Source of the DNA: Cyanobacteria bacterium TGS_CYA1
GTDB taxonomy: Bacteria; Cyanobacteriota; Vampirovibrionia; Obscuribacterales; Obscuribacteraceae
Assembly (NCBI GenBank): GCA_026129135.1
Contig: JAHCIQ010000003.1
Location: forward strand, 372,001 to 436,000
Length of the DNA: 64,000 bases
Direction: 5' to 3'
Each line of letters starts with the position of its first letter. Position 1 is the first letter of the stretch. Shown here in pieces: positions 42,933 to 51,891 of the stretch. The notes below the pieces were generated by a model that searched no databases, was not told the DNA's origin, and saw only the letters and a list, made by a program, of their open reading frames with translations. Position numbers and translations under genes: made by a program.

Positions 42933-44171
42933 TTAGTGTACAAAAGCAAAAAATCCGATTGCGCTCAAAACAGCGATAGCTGCGGCAGCAATGCCTGCAA
43001 TTTTAGTTACCTGGGCTCGCTTTCTGGCCAGCATCGCGTTGTCTATAAGCATTTGAACGCGACGAGGAAATACTTCCAGGCGCTCCATTAGCTTTGCCGG
43101 AGATTCGAACCTGGTTTTTGGATCCTTCTCAAGGCACTTTTCGATTATCTCGTCGAGTTCGCCTGGTCGGCTGGGATCATTATTAACGCTAGAAATTCGT
43201 GGTGGCAATTTCAGCGCGTGCTGATTTTTTATTTCCTGATAATTGCCGCCAGTAAAAGGTGCACGTCCGGCTAAAAGAGCATAACCAATATTTCCCAGAT
43301 TATATACTTCGCAATTATCCGTAAAGTCCATATTGCGTGCTTCTTCACCGGAAAGATAAAGGGCGTCCCAACCGGTTAGCGGGGTTTCTGCAAATTTGCA
43401 TTTAGGCAACGCGAAATCTGTCAGCACCACTGACGGTTCTGAATTCATGTCGTCGACGAATATTATATTTCCAGGTCTCAAATCCTGGTGCATAATGCCC
43501 TGCGCCTTAGCGTATTTTAGTGCTTCGCAGACTCCAATCAAAATCTTAATTGCTACATCCGGACTCGGTGTTCCATGCATAGCGATATACTGGTCGATGT
43601 CAAATCCGTCTTTGTAAGCCGAAACTAAATATGGTGTCTGGCCCTGAATGCCGATATCGATTATTTTTGCGATGTTTGGATGTGTAAGGGGCTGATTCTT
43701 TTTGGCTTCGCTTGAGAATGTCGCATGTATAGCGGGTGCAATTCGCTTGAAACATTTCACAACTACTTTTGCACCACGAGCTCTGTCGCGACAAAGTAAC
43801 GTGGTGGCGCGCGGACTATCTCCTAGAAATGCAATTGGAGCGTATTTATCTAAAGGAAAATTTTCCTCTGGCATTTTGATTGATGCAAGATCAAGGGAAA
43901 CAGGATCGCTTTCGCCTTGCTTTAATGTGGAGGCTAATTTCTTTGCATCAGGATTCGGGCACGAGCACAAACCAGGCGATTGATGCGAATTATCGGTATG
44001 CGCCGGTACTCGACGCTTGCACTTACAACAAACATCGATAGAAAACTGAGAGTTTGGAGAATAGGGGCGATTGCATCTGCAAACGTGAAACCATTGTGTC
44101 TTCGGCTCCGCACCAGGCTGAGCGACCGGACGAAAACAAAATTGGCAGGTATCAGAAGTTTGAATAGGCAT
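42933..44171 (-). CDS. Atypical Ser/Thr protein kinase with N-terminal zinc-ribbon and C-terminal membrane anchor
   Basis: 412 residues. The first 75 residues contain paired Cys (9/12, 31/33, 48/51, 69/71) suited to bind two zinc ions. The kinase domain follows: Lys139 in V-V-V-K, Asp230 and Asn235 in H-Q-D-L-R-P-G-N, Asp252 in T-D-F-A. The canonical HRD is HQD and DFG is DFA, and the glycine-rich loop is poor. The key ionic residues remain, so activity is possible. A helix near residues 391-411 anchors it in the membrane with the kinase in the cytoplasm. Co-transcribed with the small gene downstream. Confidence 0.87.
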   Translation of the reverse strand: MPIQTSDTCQFCFRPVAQPGAEPKTQWFHVCRCNRPYSPNSQFSIDVCCKCKRRVPAHTDNSHQSPGLCSCPNPDAKKLASTLKQGESDPVSLDLASIKMPEENFPLDKYAPIAFLGDSPRATTLLCRDRARGAKVVVKCFKRIAPAIHATFSSEAKKNQPLTHPNIAKIIDIGIQGQTPYLVSAYKDGFDIDQYIAMHGTPSPDVAIKILIGVCEALKYAKAQGIMHQDLRPGNIIFVDDMNSEPSVVLTDFALPKCKFAETPLTGWDALYLSGEEARNMDFTDNCEVYNLGNIGYALLAGRAPFTGGNYQEIKNQHALKLPPRISSVNNDPSRPGELDEIIEKCLEKDPKTRFESPAKLMERLEVFPRRVQMLIDNAMLARKRAQVTKIAGIAAAAIAVLSAIGFFAFVH

Positions 44172-44274
44172 GGCAAGATTATACTTTAAATATTCACCGG
44201 TTCAGCGCCTGCTCAAACCGGGTAGAACTGATAAAGGTATCCATTTAATATTTCTCTTTGACGGGGCGAACCGG

Positions 44275-44436
44275 ATGAAAATTCTTGGGATAATCGTAAT
44301 CATCGTTGGCATCTTTCTCTTTTGTGGCAACGTTTTTGGATTCTTCCCAACATTTCCTTTGGTGGGCTGGGGAACGATAGCGCTTGGCGGATTTATCATG
44401 AAGCAAGGCGAGAGTAAGTCTGAGCCACCAGCTTGA
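44275..44436 (+). CDS. Very small membrane protein
   Basis: 53 residues from ATG 44275, two hydrophobic segments (about 2-23 and 27-43) joined by a Gly-Pro turn, and a polar tail. No known family. The longer reading from 44170 adds an unlikely N-terminus that overlaps the kinase start. Real gene status is moderate, resting on the good membrane profile. Confidence 0.5.
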   Translation: MKILGIIVIIVGIFLFCGNVFGFFPTFPLVGWGTIALGGFIMKQGESKSEPPA

Positions 44437-44447
44437 AATGATTGATT

Positions 44448-45557
44448 TTAAGTAAACTGTTGCTTGACGTAAAATCGGTCTTTGCATTTTGTACACAGAA
44501 AGAAATGAAATGTACCATCGTATTGGTCTGAGAAGACCTCTTCTTCTTGGAATTGCATAAAAAAGAACATTTTTTGATTGCAAGTCGGACATCTTAAATA
44601 ATCGGGATTTTGTATCCAAGTTGGAAAACCACCCAACTGAGAATGTTTATATTTAGACCACATAGGAGCGGCGAAGTATGGATTCCTGACTTTTCGCTCT
44701 GTTTTTAGAACTAAATTTCCGACTAACTCCTTCTCCTTTTTAATCCAGTCTGGAACCTCTCCTTTGTAGATATTTCGAGTATCTATTTTTACTTTTTCGT
44801 CTTTCAATAGACTCAAGCTTCCGAAGTTGAAGCGGCAGCATAGATTGCAAAATGGTAACTGTACGTGCGATTTAAATAGACTACCTGGAACTATCTCAGC
44901 TATCGCAGTTGGTGTCAGTTGCAAATGAAGTAAAGATCTCAGGCACAACGGACATTTACTATTTTCAGATGAAGAAAACCTTCTATAATCAATATCTAGC
45001 TCGTAACAAATTGGTGAGAAAAGAAGACGTTTTTGATTGTATTCATCAAGTTCCCATCCAGCAATCTCAGTGTATTGGTGAATTGGAATATGCAATCTTT
45101 TATTCCAGTTCGGCGGATTTTTCTTCCATTCAACAAATTGTTCAAAAGCGCGTTGACTCTTGCACCATGGCAAATATTCCAATAAATAGAGATTCTCATC
45201 AGAAAAATTGGAACTAAAAACCGAGAATAACTTGTCTTCTGTTTCATCACTGGCATCTCGAAATAGAAACCCGTATAAATTAGAATCTAAGGTTTCTAAC
45301 CAAAATAATAATAAGTCGTCTATTTTAATTTCAGTAAAAATGAGAAGGTCGTTTAGTAATTCTTGAATATTAAAATTACTTGCAGAAATTTCTTGCCTTA
45401 TCGCTTGATTTAATTTGGCGTAAAGGTCAGTAGGAATTCGCTTAAATAGCTGTTCACGCCTTTCTTCAACTGTTAGCCGTTTTTCGCGATCATTAATCGG
45501 TTGGTAACTTGCAATCAGTTCTTCGATTATTGAAATGTCGTTATTCATATTTTTCAT
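44448..45557 (-). CDS. Zinc-ribbon-containing hypothetical protein
   Basis: 369 residues. Four C-x-x-C knuckles are visible in two pairs: C-P-L-C with C-N-L-C near residues 200-235, and C-P-T-C with C-T-K-C in the last 50 residues, so two zinc ribbons are likely. The N-terminal half is helical and acidic. No family recognised. The first codons overlap the end of the upstream secreted-protein gene by 17 bases (or 8 if ATG 45548 is used). Confidence 0.72.
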   Translation of the reverse strand: MKNMNNDISIIEELIASYQPINDREKRLTVEERREQLFKRIPTDLYAKLNQAIRQEISASNFNIQELLNDLLIFTEIKIDDLLLFWLETLDSNLYGFLFRDASDETEDKLFSVFSSNFSDENLYLLEYLPWCKSQRAFEQFVEWKKNPPNWNKRLHIPIHQYTEIAGWELDEYNQKRLLFSPICYELDIDYRRFSSSENSKCPLCLRSLLHLQLTPTAIAEIVPGSLFKSHVQLPFCNLCCRFNFGSLSLLKDEKVKIDTRNIYKGEVPDWIKKEKELVGNLVLKTERKVRNPYFAAPMWSKYKHSQLGGFPTWIQNPDYLRCPTCNQKMFFFMQFQEEEVFSDQYDGTFHFFLCTKCKDRFYVKQQFT

Positions 45558-46059
45558 TTTGAGGAGTTGTAAATCTTTTTGGCATTTCCAAGATTTTCAT
45601 TTTATGATTTCTGCAAATTTGTTTAAACACCAAACTACCTCCTGCATCACCAACACTCCTGCAGTTTCTTCTTATATCATCGAGCGCATCCTGTGCTTGA
45701 GGTGTTTGTTTGCTTGCAATAATGTCAATGGTGTGGAAAAAGCATTTTTCTATCGGGTTGTAAATTTCTTCAAGCCCTGCTTCGCTCAGTTCGCACGTCA
45801 TTGTCTCCAGCACGAAAACTAACTTCTTCAAGTCCTGAATTCGTTTCAGGCGTCTAACCGCAATAAGGAATTTTTTTGGAATAATTCGACTGCGGCATTC
45901 TTTTTCGGTTTGAATTATCGCCGCATTTTGTGCTGCATTCATGACTAAATTTAGATGCTGCGCTTCTATTAACGCGTATGTATTAACTTGCGCGATCGCT
46001 GTCTGGGACGAGAGCGCAAAAACTAAAATTATCAAAAAAAGATTTTTCGTCCCGACCAT
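45541..46059 (-). CDS. Secreted protein, unknown
   Basis: 172 residues with a signal peptide ending at A-I-A-Q (residue 24). The mature part is helical with four Cys (in E-K-E-C-R-S-R, M-T-C-E-L, E-K-C-F-F, R-N-C-R-S and a further I-C-R-N near the end), which may form disulfides. AGGAG lies upstream of the ATG. The start overlaps the end of the BaiN-like gene by 28 bases and its end overlaps the zinc-ribbon gene. Confidence 0.68.
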   Translation of the reverse strand: MVGTKNLFLIILVFALSSQTAIAQVNTYALIEAQHLNLVMNAAQNAAIIQTEKECRSRIIPKKFLIAVRRLKRIQDLKKLVFVLETMTCELSEAGLEEIYNPIEKCFFHTIDIIASKQTPQAQDALDDIRRNCRSVGDAGGSLVFKQICRNHKMKILEMPKRFTTPQNEKYE

Positions 46060-47288
46060 TTCCTCGCTCCTATCCCCGCAGCCTTACCTGTGGCAAAGCA
46101 AGCAGTGAGTAAATATCCACCTGTCGGTGCTTCCCAATCTAACATTTCGCCAGCGACAAATATGCCTGGCAAAGATTTCAGCATTAGATCTTCGTCTAGA
46201 GATTCGAAACAGACACCACCTGCGCTACTAATAGCTTCTTCAATAGGACGGGCACGAAGCAAATTCAGAGGAAGCGATTTGATGTTTTTTGCAACCACGT
46301 GCATATCTGAAAATTCTTCTTTGTTCAAGATTTCAAATATCAAAGCTTTCTTGAGTGCATTGTCTCCAATGCAGTTTTGCAGATGGCGCGAAATAGATCT
46401 CGATCCGCGTGGGCGCATTAAAGCTTTGAGCACGTTTTCGAGAGTTTTAGCTGGCAATAAATCCAGGTAGATGCAGGCTTTTCCCTGCTCATTTATTACT
46501 TCGCGAATCTGTTTGGAAAATGCGTAGATAAGGCTTCCCTCTACGCCATATTCTTTTATGAGTAGTTCGCCTTGTTTGGTTTGAGTGATGCCATCGAGCC
46601 CGGTGAATGTTAATGATATCGCTTTTAGTGGCTCGCCTGCAAATTTTTCTTGCATAAGTTTGGACCATTCTACATCGAAGCCACAATTGGCGCCTTGCCA
46701 TCGCGATATGTTCACGCCCCGCTCTTCTAGCCATGGCGCCCAATTTCCAGTAGAGCCAAGTTGTGGCCAGCTGGCGCCACCAAGTGCTAACACAATGGCA
46801 TCGGCTGTGATACTAATTTTTCCGGAGGGCGACTCGAAAATCAAATTGCCACCATCACCAAAGCCGGACCAATAGTGATTTAAATGAAAATTGACACCGG
46901 AATTGCGCAAGCGATGCACCCACGTTCTTAAGAGTGGTGCGGCTTTCATTTCTTTTGGAAATACTCGTCCTGATGTTCCTACAAAAGTATCGATACCTAG
47001 CTTGTGGACCCATTTTCGAAGATCATCGGGTCCAAACTCGTCCAAATATTTTTGCAATTGAACTTGTTTGTCGTCATAGCGTGTGCAAAATTTTGCATAA
47101 TCTTCGCTGTGTGTGATATTTAGACCGCCAAGTCCGGCGCGCAACAATTTACGTCCAAGTGTCGGCATCGATTCATATAAGTCGACACAAATTCCAGCTT
47201 CGACAAGCACCTCGCAAGCCATCAAACCTGCTGGACCACCGCCTACAACGACGGCACGTTTATTCGAGTCGGTATTATGAGAACCCAT
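46032..47288 (-). CDS. BaiN/HI0933-type FAD-dependent oxidoreductase
   Basis: About 418 residues. FAD-binding G-G-G-P-A-G-L-M-A near the N-terminus, the family motif G-R-K-L-L-R-A-G-L-G-G-L-N-I-T-H-S-E, and a C-terminal G-I-F-V-A-G-E-M-L-D-W-E-A-P-T-G-G-Y close to HI0933/YhiN flavoproteins. The R-A-G-L-G-G variant in place of S-G-G-G-R-C fits the TIGR03862-like branch. Electron acceptor or substrate unknown. Start at ATG 47288; an ATG at 47297 is possible. Confidence 0.88.
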   Translation of the reverse strand: MGSHNTDSNKRAVVVGGGPAGLMACEVLVEAGICVDLYESMPTLGRKLLRAGLGGLNITHSEDYAKFCTRYDDKQVQLQKYLDEFGPDDLRKWVHKLGIDTFVGTSGRVFPKEMKAAPLLRTWVHRLRNSGVNFHLNHYWSGFGDGGNLIFESPSGKISITADAIVLALGGASWPQLGSTGNWAPWLEERGVNISRWQGANCGFDVEWSKLMQEKFAGEPLKAISLTFTGLDGITQTKQGELLIKEYGVEGSLIYAFSKQIREVINEQGKACIYLDLLPAKTLENVLKALMRPRGSRSISRHLQNCIGDNALKKALIFEILNKEEFSDMHVVAKNIKSLPLNLLRARPIEEAISSAGGVCFESLDEDLMLKSLPGIFVAGEMLDWEAPTGGYLLTACFATGKAAGIGARKWSGRKIFF

Positions 47289-47372
47289 TACGCGCAATTA
47301 AACCACGAAACTAAAAGCTCTTGCCAACTACATCCCTATATAATGGCTCTTTCCCCGTGTGCTGGCGCCACA

Positions 47373-47960
47373 ATGACAACCAAGAAAGCAAAATCCAAGA
47401 CAGTCGATAAAAATTTGGAGTTGGTTCGCGCCTGCTATGTGCACAGTCTCAATATCATCGACTACGCCGTAGTTAGCGCCATGATTGGTGGAATTGCACC
47501 CGCAGCCTTTGCTGCTGCCCTTTCGTACTGGTTTTTGCAATGCGCTGCGATGTCGCGAGACAAGACAGAACTAGAATTCATGCGCTGGACGAGAGATTTC
47601 GACCTGGTTTGGAATCCTATTGTGGAAGCAACCCTCGATTTTGTCGAACATTTCGAAGGCGAGGCTGATTTTGCCAGCGTCGAGACAATTTTGAACCTTC
47701 AACATAAGTTCGGCATCAAACACATGGAGCTTACTGATGAAGAATTGAATGAGCACTGTAACAGAGCAATTTCAGTAGTCGATTTTCTTTTTGAAAGACT
47801 GAGCGAAGAAAGCATGATTTCGGTCTCAGTTGAGATGGCAATTCTTGTAATGTGGCTCAAAGTTGCAGCCCTCGATGATCAGGCGGATCCCGAAGCTTAT
47901 CCTATCGTTGAGCAGAACATTACTACCGTGGTGCAGCTCTACAGTAAAGTTCTACAGTAA
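47373..47960 (+). CDS. Hypothetical protein
   Basis: 195 residues from ATG 47373. TATAAT at 47339-47344 would start transcription near 47351, which supports this ATG over those at 47277 and 47343. One hydrophobic stretch lies near residues 33-57 (I-G-G-I-A-P-A-A-F-A-A-A); the rest is helical and acidic. No family recognised. Divergent from the flavoprotein gene. Confidence 0.65.
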   Translation: MTTKKAKSKTVDKNLELVRACYVHSLNIIDYAVVSAMIGGIAPAAFAAALSYWFLQCAAMSRDKTELEFMRWTRDFDLVWNPIVEATLDFVEHFEGEADFASVETILNLQHKFGIKHMELTDEELNEHCNRAISVVDFLFERLSEESMISVSVEMAILVMWLKVAALDDQADPEAYPIVEQNITTVVQLYSKVLQ

Positions 47961-48026
47961 ATTCCCTGACGCGGCATTCAGCTTTGAAACGGTGCTAAGG
48001 ATCCATTATCTAAGTGGAGATAGGTC

Positions 48027-49082
48027 ATGATTGGGATACAACGCATCACATTCGCTTTACTTATACTGGCGGTCCTTGCTTTGCCGCACGGTGCAAGCGC
48101 ACAAGCTGTACCGTCGTCGCAGACTGAATCTAGCGAAGTGCTCGACAAAAAGGTCGCCGATGCAATAAGCGAATCGACTGGTGTAGATACTGACAAGAAA
48201 GATTTAGAACCTAAAAAAGCACCACCACTCTCAAAAGTTATAGAGCAATCGGCAGGGTTTGGACTGAATCCGCTCAGAGTTTTTTATGGACCAATTACCG
48301 AAATGCAGGAGACCATCGTAAAGCTAGAACAACAAATCATGCGCTTACAAGGTCCGATTGCAGGTATTCGACAACCGATGCTTGATTTGCGCGAAGACGT
48401 CCGCACTGTGGATGTGAGACTTTTAGAAGTTAATAAAGATATGCGCTCGATTGAAAACAGCATTGTTACTACATCAGAGAAAATTCAATCAACTAACGAA
48501 AAGCTCGATGGTACCAATAAGTCAATTGAAGATACTCGCAAAGTAATGTGCACCACCCGTGATGAATTGTTGAATACCAGACAAGAAGTTACATCGACCA
48601 AGGCAGAATTATCTGGTACCAAGCGTGAAGTCATTGCAACTAATGCAGCAATTCAAAAAACACGTAATCAGCTGCAAAATATGCACAATGTCATATCGAA
48701 TATGAACCATACTTTGAGTGGGCTAGATTCAAGTGTTTCGGGACTTCGAGAGCCTATTACGCAACTCCCGGCGCCGGTCCAAAAAGTAGAAGATCATTTG
48801 ACGCGTCTTGATGCGAACCTAGAAGAGCTGCGCAAATCTGTCGATCGCACCAGCCACATGATTCTGGTTGCAATATTTTTTGTCGGTTTTATTGTTTGTA
48901 TAGGCACACCAGTAGTTGGCATCCTGGTGTTCAAGTTCAGGAAAGAAATACTTGAAATGTTCAAACAGGAGCCAAATCTCGAGGATGAAAAAGTTATTGC
49001 ATTGACATCGCATAATCCCCGCAAAACGTATACCAGTATGAAACCCGAAAGCGCCCCACAGTACAAAGCTAGCGGCAGTTGA
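48027..49082 (+). CDS. Exported coiled-coil protein with C-terminal membrane helix
   Basis: 351 residues. Signal peptide to about residue 25, a long uninterrupted coiled coil (about 85-270) with heptads and many Asn/Thr at a/d-flanking positions, a transmembrane helix near residues 275-300, and a cytoplasmic tail of about 50 residues. The coil would stand in the periplasm. GGAGAT precedes the ATG. It could be a spacer or sensor; no enzymatic motif is visible. Confidence 0.8.
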   Translation: MIGIQRITFALLILAVLALPHGASAQAVPSSQTESSEVLDKKVADAISESTGVDTDKKDLEPKKAPPLSKVIEQSAGFGLNPLRVFYGPITEMQETIVKLEQQIMRLQGPIAGIRQPMLDLREDVRTVDVRLLEVNKDMRSIENSIVTTSEKIQSTNEKLDGTNKSIEDTRKVMCTTRDELLNTRQEVTSTKAELSGTKREVIATNAAIQKTRNQLQNMHNVISNMNHTLSGLDSSVSGLREPITQLPAPVQKVEDHLTRLDANLEELRKSVDRTSHMILVAIFFVGFIVCIGTPVVGILVFKFRKEILEMFKQEPNLEDEKVIALTSHNPRKTYTSMKPESAPQYKASGS

Positions 49083-49117
49083 TCTAATTAATAGTTTAAA
49101 GAGGTTTTTCAAAACTA

Positions 49118-49143
49118 CTCTCAGGGAAATTAAATACTGAGAG
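49118..49143 (+). terminator. Possible terminator after coiled-coil gene
   Basis: CTCTCAG and CTGAGAG form a 7-bp stem with a 12-base loop, 36 bases after the stop. The T-rich stretch lies several bases downstream, so this is weak. Confidence 0.38.
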
Positions 49144-49154
49144 CGGAAACATTT

Positions 49155-49182
49155 TTGTTTGCTGAACTTCTATTACTATAAT
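49155..49182 (+). promoter_or_regulatory. Promoter for the exported hydrolase
   Basis: TTGTTT (49155-49160), 16-base spacer, TATAAT (49177-49182). Transcription would start about 6 bases before the ATG at 49195, giving a very short leader. Confidence 0.52.
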
Positions 49183-49194
49183 CGTGTCTTTGCA

Positions 49195-50220
49195 ATGAAA
49201 AAATTCGCCATCCTATCGTTAATTGCGCTGTTTTTGTCCCTGAGCACTCCGCTCATGGTGAGAGCCGAGCAGCTTGCGGGCGCCAAAGCTGCCATAATTT
49301 GCATTCCGGGGCTAACCCAAAGCTCCAAAACCTATGACAAATTGACTCAAAGCATGGCTCCTCATGGCATTATGGTCAAAGCTATAGACGTTAAGGGTTT
49401 TGCCAACGCTATCGGCGAAGATGGCAAGCAAGAACAGATAAATTTCAACGCGACTATGGACCTGGTCAAGGACACTGCCGACCAGTTGAAGAAGGACAAT
49501 AACGACATCCCTGTTTTTGTACTGGGCGAGTCCACTGGCGGCACTTTTGCCATGTTAATCGCCGACAAATATCCAGGTTATATAGACGGCATTATCTGCT
49601 CGGCCCCTACCTGGAAAGTGACCGGCATGAAGAAGGTTGCCGTTTACCAGATTCTAGACATGACTGTTTTGCGCTCGAGAAAGCGTGGATTGGCTGTTGG
49701 CTCCGTATTTCACCGTGTTACAGACGACAAAAAGCTCCGAAAGGAGCTTGCACAGCTTGAATCACGTCGCCAACGCTTCACTGTTGTGGAAGCCATGAAG
49801 TTTTTGATGTTCACCAAAAGACTGCCGCTTATTGCTAATTCAATCGATAAAATGCCTGTACTTTTCGTGCAGGGCATGAAAGATAAACTTAGTCAGCCGA
49901 CCGAGACAGCTTTGTTGTTTAAAAACATTGCTACCAGTCGTAAGACTTTCATTGTCGATAGTGATGCCGAGCATCTAATTTATGAAGAAGGTCAGTTTTC
50001 AGAGAATTTATTATTGTCGTTGCGCGATTGGGTTCTTAATGCCGCCGGTGGTGCCACCCCTTTGACACCAAAGGGAGTGCTTTTTGCCAAAGAGAATATG
50101 GCGAAAAAGAAAGCTGGTCAGGTTGATAAGGTATTCTCTGCAGCTGGTGTAACACCAGACGATAGCATCGCGCGACAGCAAGTAGACAAAGTTGATAACG
50201 TGAGCGTAGCTAAATTCTGA
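49195..50220 (+). CDS. Secreted alpha/beta hydrolase
   Basis: 341 residues from ATG 49195 with a signal peptide ending near V-R-A-E (residue 24). The hydrolase core has the oxyanion I-C-I-P-G-L, nucleophile elbow G-E-S-T-G-G with Ser113, a D in V-Q-G-M-K-D-K and a H in D-A-E-H-L-I. It resembles monoacylglycerol lipase/lysophospholipase proteins and should act in the periplasm on ester or lipid substrates. The last 50 residues are a Lys-rich low-complexity tail. Own promoter. Confidence 0.86.
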   Translation: MKKFAILSLIALFLSLSTPLMVRAEQLAGAKAAIICIPGLTQSSKTYDKLTQSMAPHGIMVKAIDVKGFANAIGEDGKQEQINFNATMDLVKDTADQLKKDNNDIPVFVLGESTGGTFAMLIADKYPGYIDGIICSAPTWKVTGMKKVAVYQILDMTVLRSRKRGLAVGSVFHRVTDDKKLRKELAQLESRRQRFTVVEAMKFLMFTKRLPLIANSIDKMPVLFVQGMKDKLSQPTETALLFKNIATSRKTFIVDSDAEHLIYEEGQFSENLLLSLRDWVLNAAGGATPLTPKGVLFAKENMAKKKAGQVDKVFSAAGVTPDDSIARQQVDKVDNVSVAKF

Positions 50221-50224
50221 AGGC

Positions 50225-50503
50225 TTACCAGCGATATTTAGATCGATCTGGCGATTCTGAAGAGTTTACGTCGATTAGTCTGCCATCGAGAACGGTTCTA
50301 TTCAAAATGGTGATTGCGTCTGCAGCTGCATAAGCTGAACTCATTTCGACGAATGCAAAGCCGCGTTGGCGTCCAGTTGCTCGATCTAAGGGAATCGCTA
50401 CGGATGAAACAGGACCTGCTTGTTCAAAGACTCGTTGTAACTTCTCTTCCGATACGTTGAACGAAAGGTTGCCCACGTGGAGCTTTTTACTTTTATTGTA
50501 CAT
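50225..50503 (-). CDS. Single-RRM RNA-binding protein
   Basis: 92 residues with one RNA recognition motif: RNP2 L-H-V-G-N-L-S-F and RNP1 R-G-F-A-F-V-E-M. The size and lack of any other domain match the Rbp-type proteins known in Cyanobacteria and some other bacteria, which are often cold-regulated. A 138-base stretch separates it from the divergent gene and could hold a 5' leader; I could not pick a strong promoter there. Confidence 0.93.
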   Translation of the reverse strand: MYNKSKKLHVGNLSFNVSEEKLQRVFEQAGPVSSVAIPLDRATGRQRGFAFVEMSSAYAAADAITILNRTVLDGRLIDVNSSESPDRSKYRW

Positions 50504-50641
50504 TTATACTTCTTTTGGCACTAACGCGCGGCAATCTAACAGTTTCGGCCGCTTCTCTCCAGTACCGGGAGTCATTCCATTATGAAGGAACCTTTGGGGC
50601 GAAAGCCAGGATATTCTTAATAGCGTGACAAATGTTATTGT

Positions 50642-51478
50642 ATGAGCATAATTTGCGCCGAGGAAAATTTTGTGCAAAAAACAGCATGTATGTGGATTCG
50701 AGATGGCGTTCTCATAAATAGAATGCATGTGAATCCTGTCGCCTTTGCTGCCGCTTATTGGCTTCGACTTTCAAAACAAAACAGAAAATCGATTGATATA
50801 GAAACGCTGATTAATTTCGGGTTCGAGAAATCTGGTTATTCTTGCGCCGAAAAAATGCGGCTATTCAACGAAGAAAAAGCCAATTTGCTTGAGGATGTAA
50901 GTTCTGCAGCTGATTTGTACAATGACATTGCAGGAGTGGCTGGAGCCAAATGTAGCTATTTCAATTTTGCGCCTGAATTGCTTCACAAGCTCAGCATGGA
51001 TGGTTGCAAGAACTTTATTACGTCAGCACTTGATCAAAAGATTCTGGATGACTGGATCGCAACCGAGCAGGGATTGGTGATAAAAGATTCTATCGATGAA
51101 ATGCTAGGCAAGCGAGACGGTTTCAGCAAAGGCTATGACCATTTTAAATATTTATCCTTGCAAACAGATGGCGGGCGCATTTTTTATATCGCCGATGCCA
51201 TTTCGGAAATTGCTACTGCTTCCAAGTATGCCACTGAATTTAGTATCACCAAGATTGGTTTTGCTTATCACATCGATGCAGATGCTGTAGAGCAAGCATA
51301 CGATTTAGTGTCATCCTCGCACGAACTTCCAGTGCTTGATAAATCTCGATTGACTTTGCCTGAACCATTCGAGATTGTAGGTGCATTGAAAAGCGCAGGC
51401 GCTGATGCTGTTGTGATGGGCAGTGCCGAGAATATTATGGCTAATCTTGGCGTAAAGCTTAATGCGTTGCGCGATTAA
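50642..51478 (+). CDS. HAD-like fold protein lacking the nucleophile
   Basis: 278 residues. An opening W-I-R-D-G-V-L-I-N-R corresponds to HAD motif I, but the first Asp of D-x-D is Ile19, with only the second Asp (21) kept. A motif II candidate (F-I-T-S) and motif IV-like Y-I-A-D-A follow. This is a possible pseudo-phosphatase, or a HAD relative with another chemistry. A Met at 17 is another possible start. Inferred from pattern; not certain. Confidence 0.68.
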   Translation: MSIICAEENFVQKTACMWIRDGVLINRMHVNPVAFAAAYWLRLSKQNRKSIDIETLINFGFEKSGYSCAEKMRLFNEEKANLLEDVSSAADLYNDIAGVAGAKCSYFNFAPELLHKLSMDGCKNFITSALDQKILDDWIATEQGLVIKDSIDEMLGKRDGFSKGYDHFKYLSLQTDGGRIFYIADAISEIATASKYATEFSITKIGFAYHIDADAVEQAYDLVSSSHELPVLDKSRLTLPEPFEIVGALKSAGADAVVMGSAENIMANLGVKLNALRD

Positions 51479-51891
51479 TGATGTTGAGTATCATCCAGGA
51501 ATTCGCGAATTTTTCTAAGTTCTTTTTTTATTTCAGTTTGTTCTGATCTAAGTTCGTTAGCAATTGTGAAAAAAGAAGTTTCGTCTCGAGCATTCGCAGA
51601 GAAACGTAAAACTTTCAATTGATCCCAAACTAAACGACGACATAAAGTACCAGGTGCAACCTTCAGTTGGTCCGCTACATCCAGCAAGGCAGTCATAAAA
51701 TCTTTATCGGCTCTGAAATGAATAATACCTCTTTCAACTATGCGATTGCGGACTAACATTTTTTCTTTGGCTAAAAGACTTTCCATTTTAGAAGATAGTT
51801 TTTTGTTGGGACGCATTTCGTCAGTGATATCTTCTATTTTTCGTTTGCTCTTCATAGGCTTTGACGCTTTTTTGCGTTGCTTCTCTTGCAT
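51475..51891 (-). CDS. Putative antitoxin of BrnT-like pair
   Basis: 138 residues, very basic at the N-terminus (many Lys/Arg in the first 45). A ribbon-helix-helix-like stretch is found in the middle: H-F-R-A-D-K-D-F followed by L-L-D-V-A-D-Q-L and G-T-L-C-R-R-L-V. It starts inside the 3' end of the BrnT-like gene with 71 bases overlap (or 35 if Met13 is used), as is common for coupled toxin-antitoxin genes. Regulator role is inference. Confidence 0.66.
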   Translation of the reverse strand: MQEKQRKKASKPMKSKRKIEDITDEMRPNKKLSSKMESLLAKEKMLVRNRIVERGIIHFRADKDFMTALLDVADQLKVAPGTLCRRLVWDQLKVLRFSANARDETSFFTIANELRSEQTEIKKELRKIREFLDDTQHH

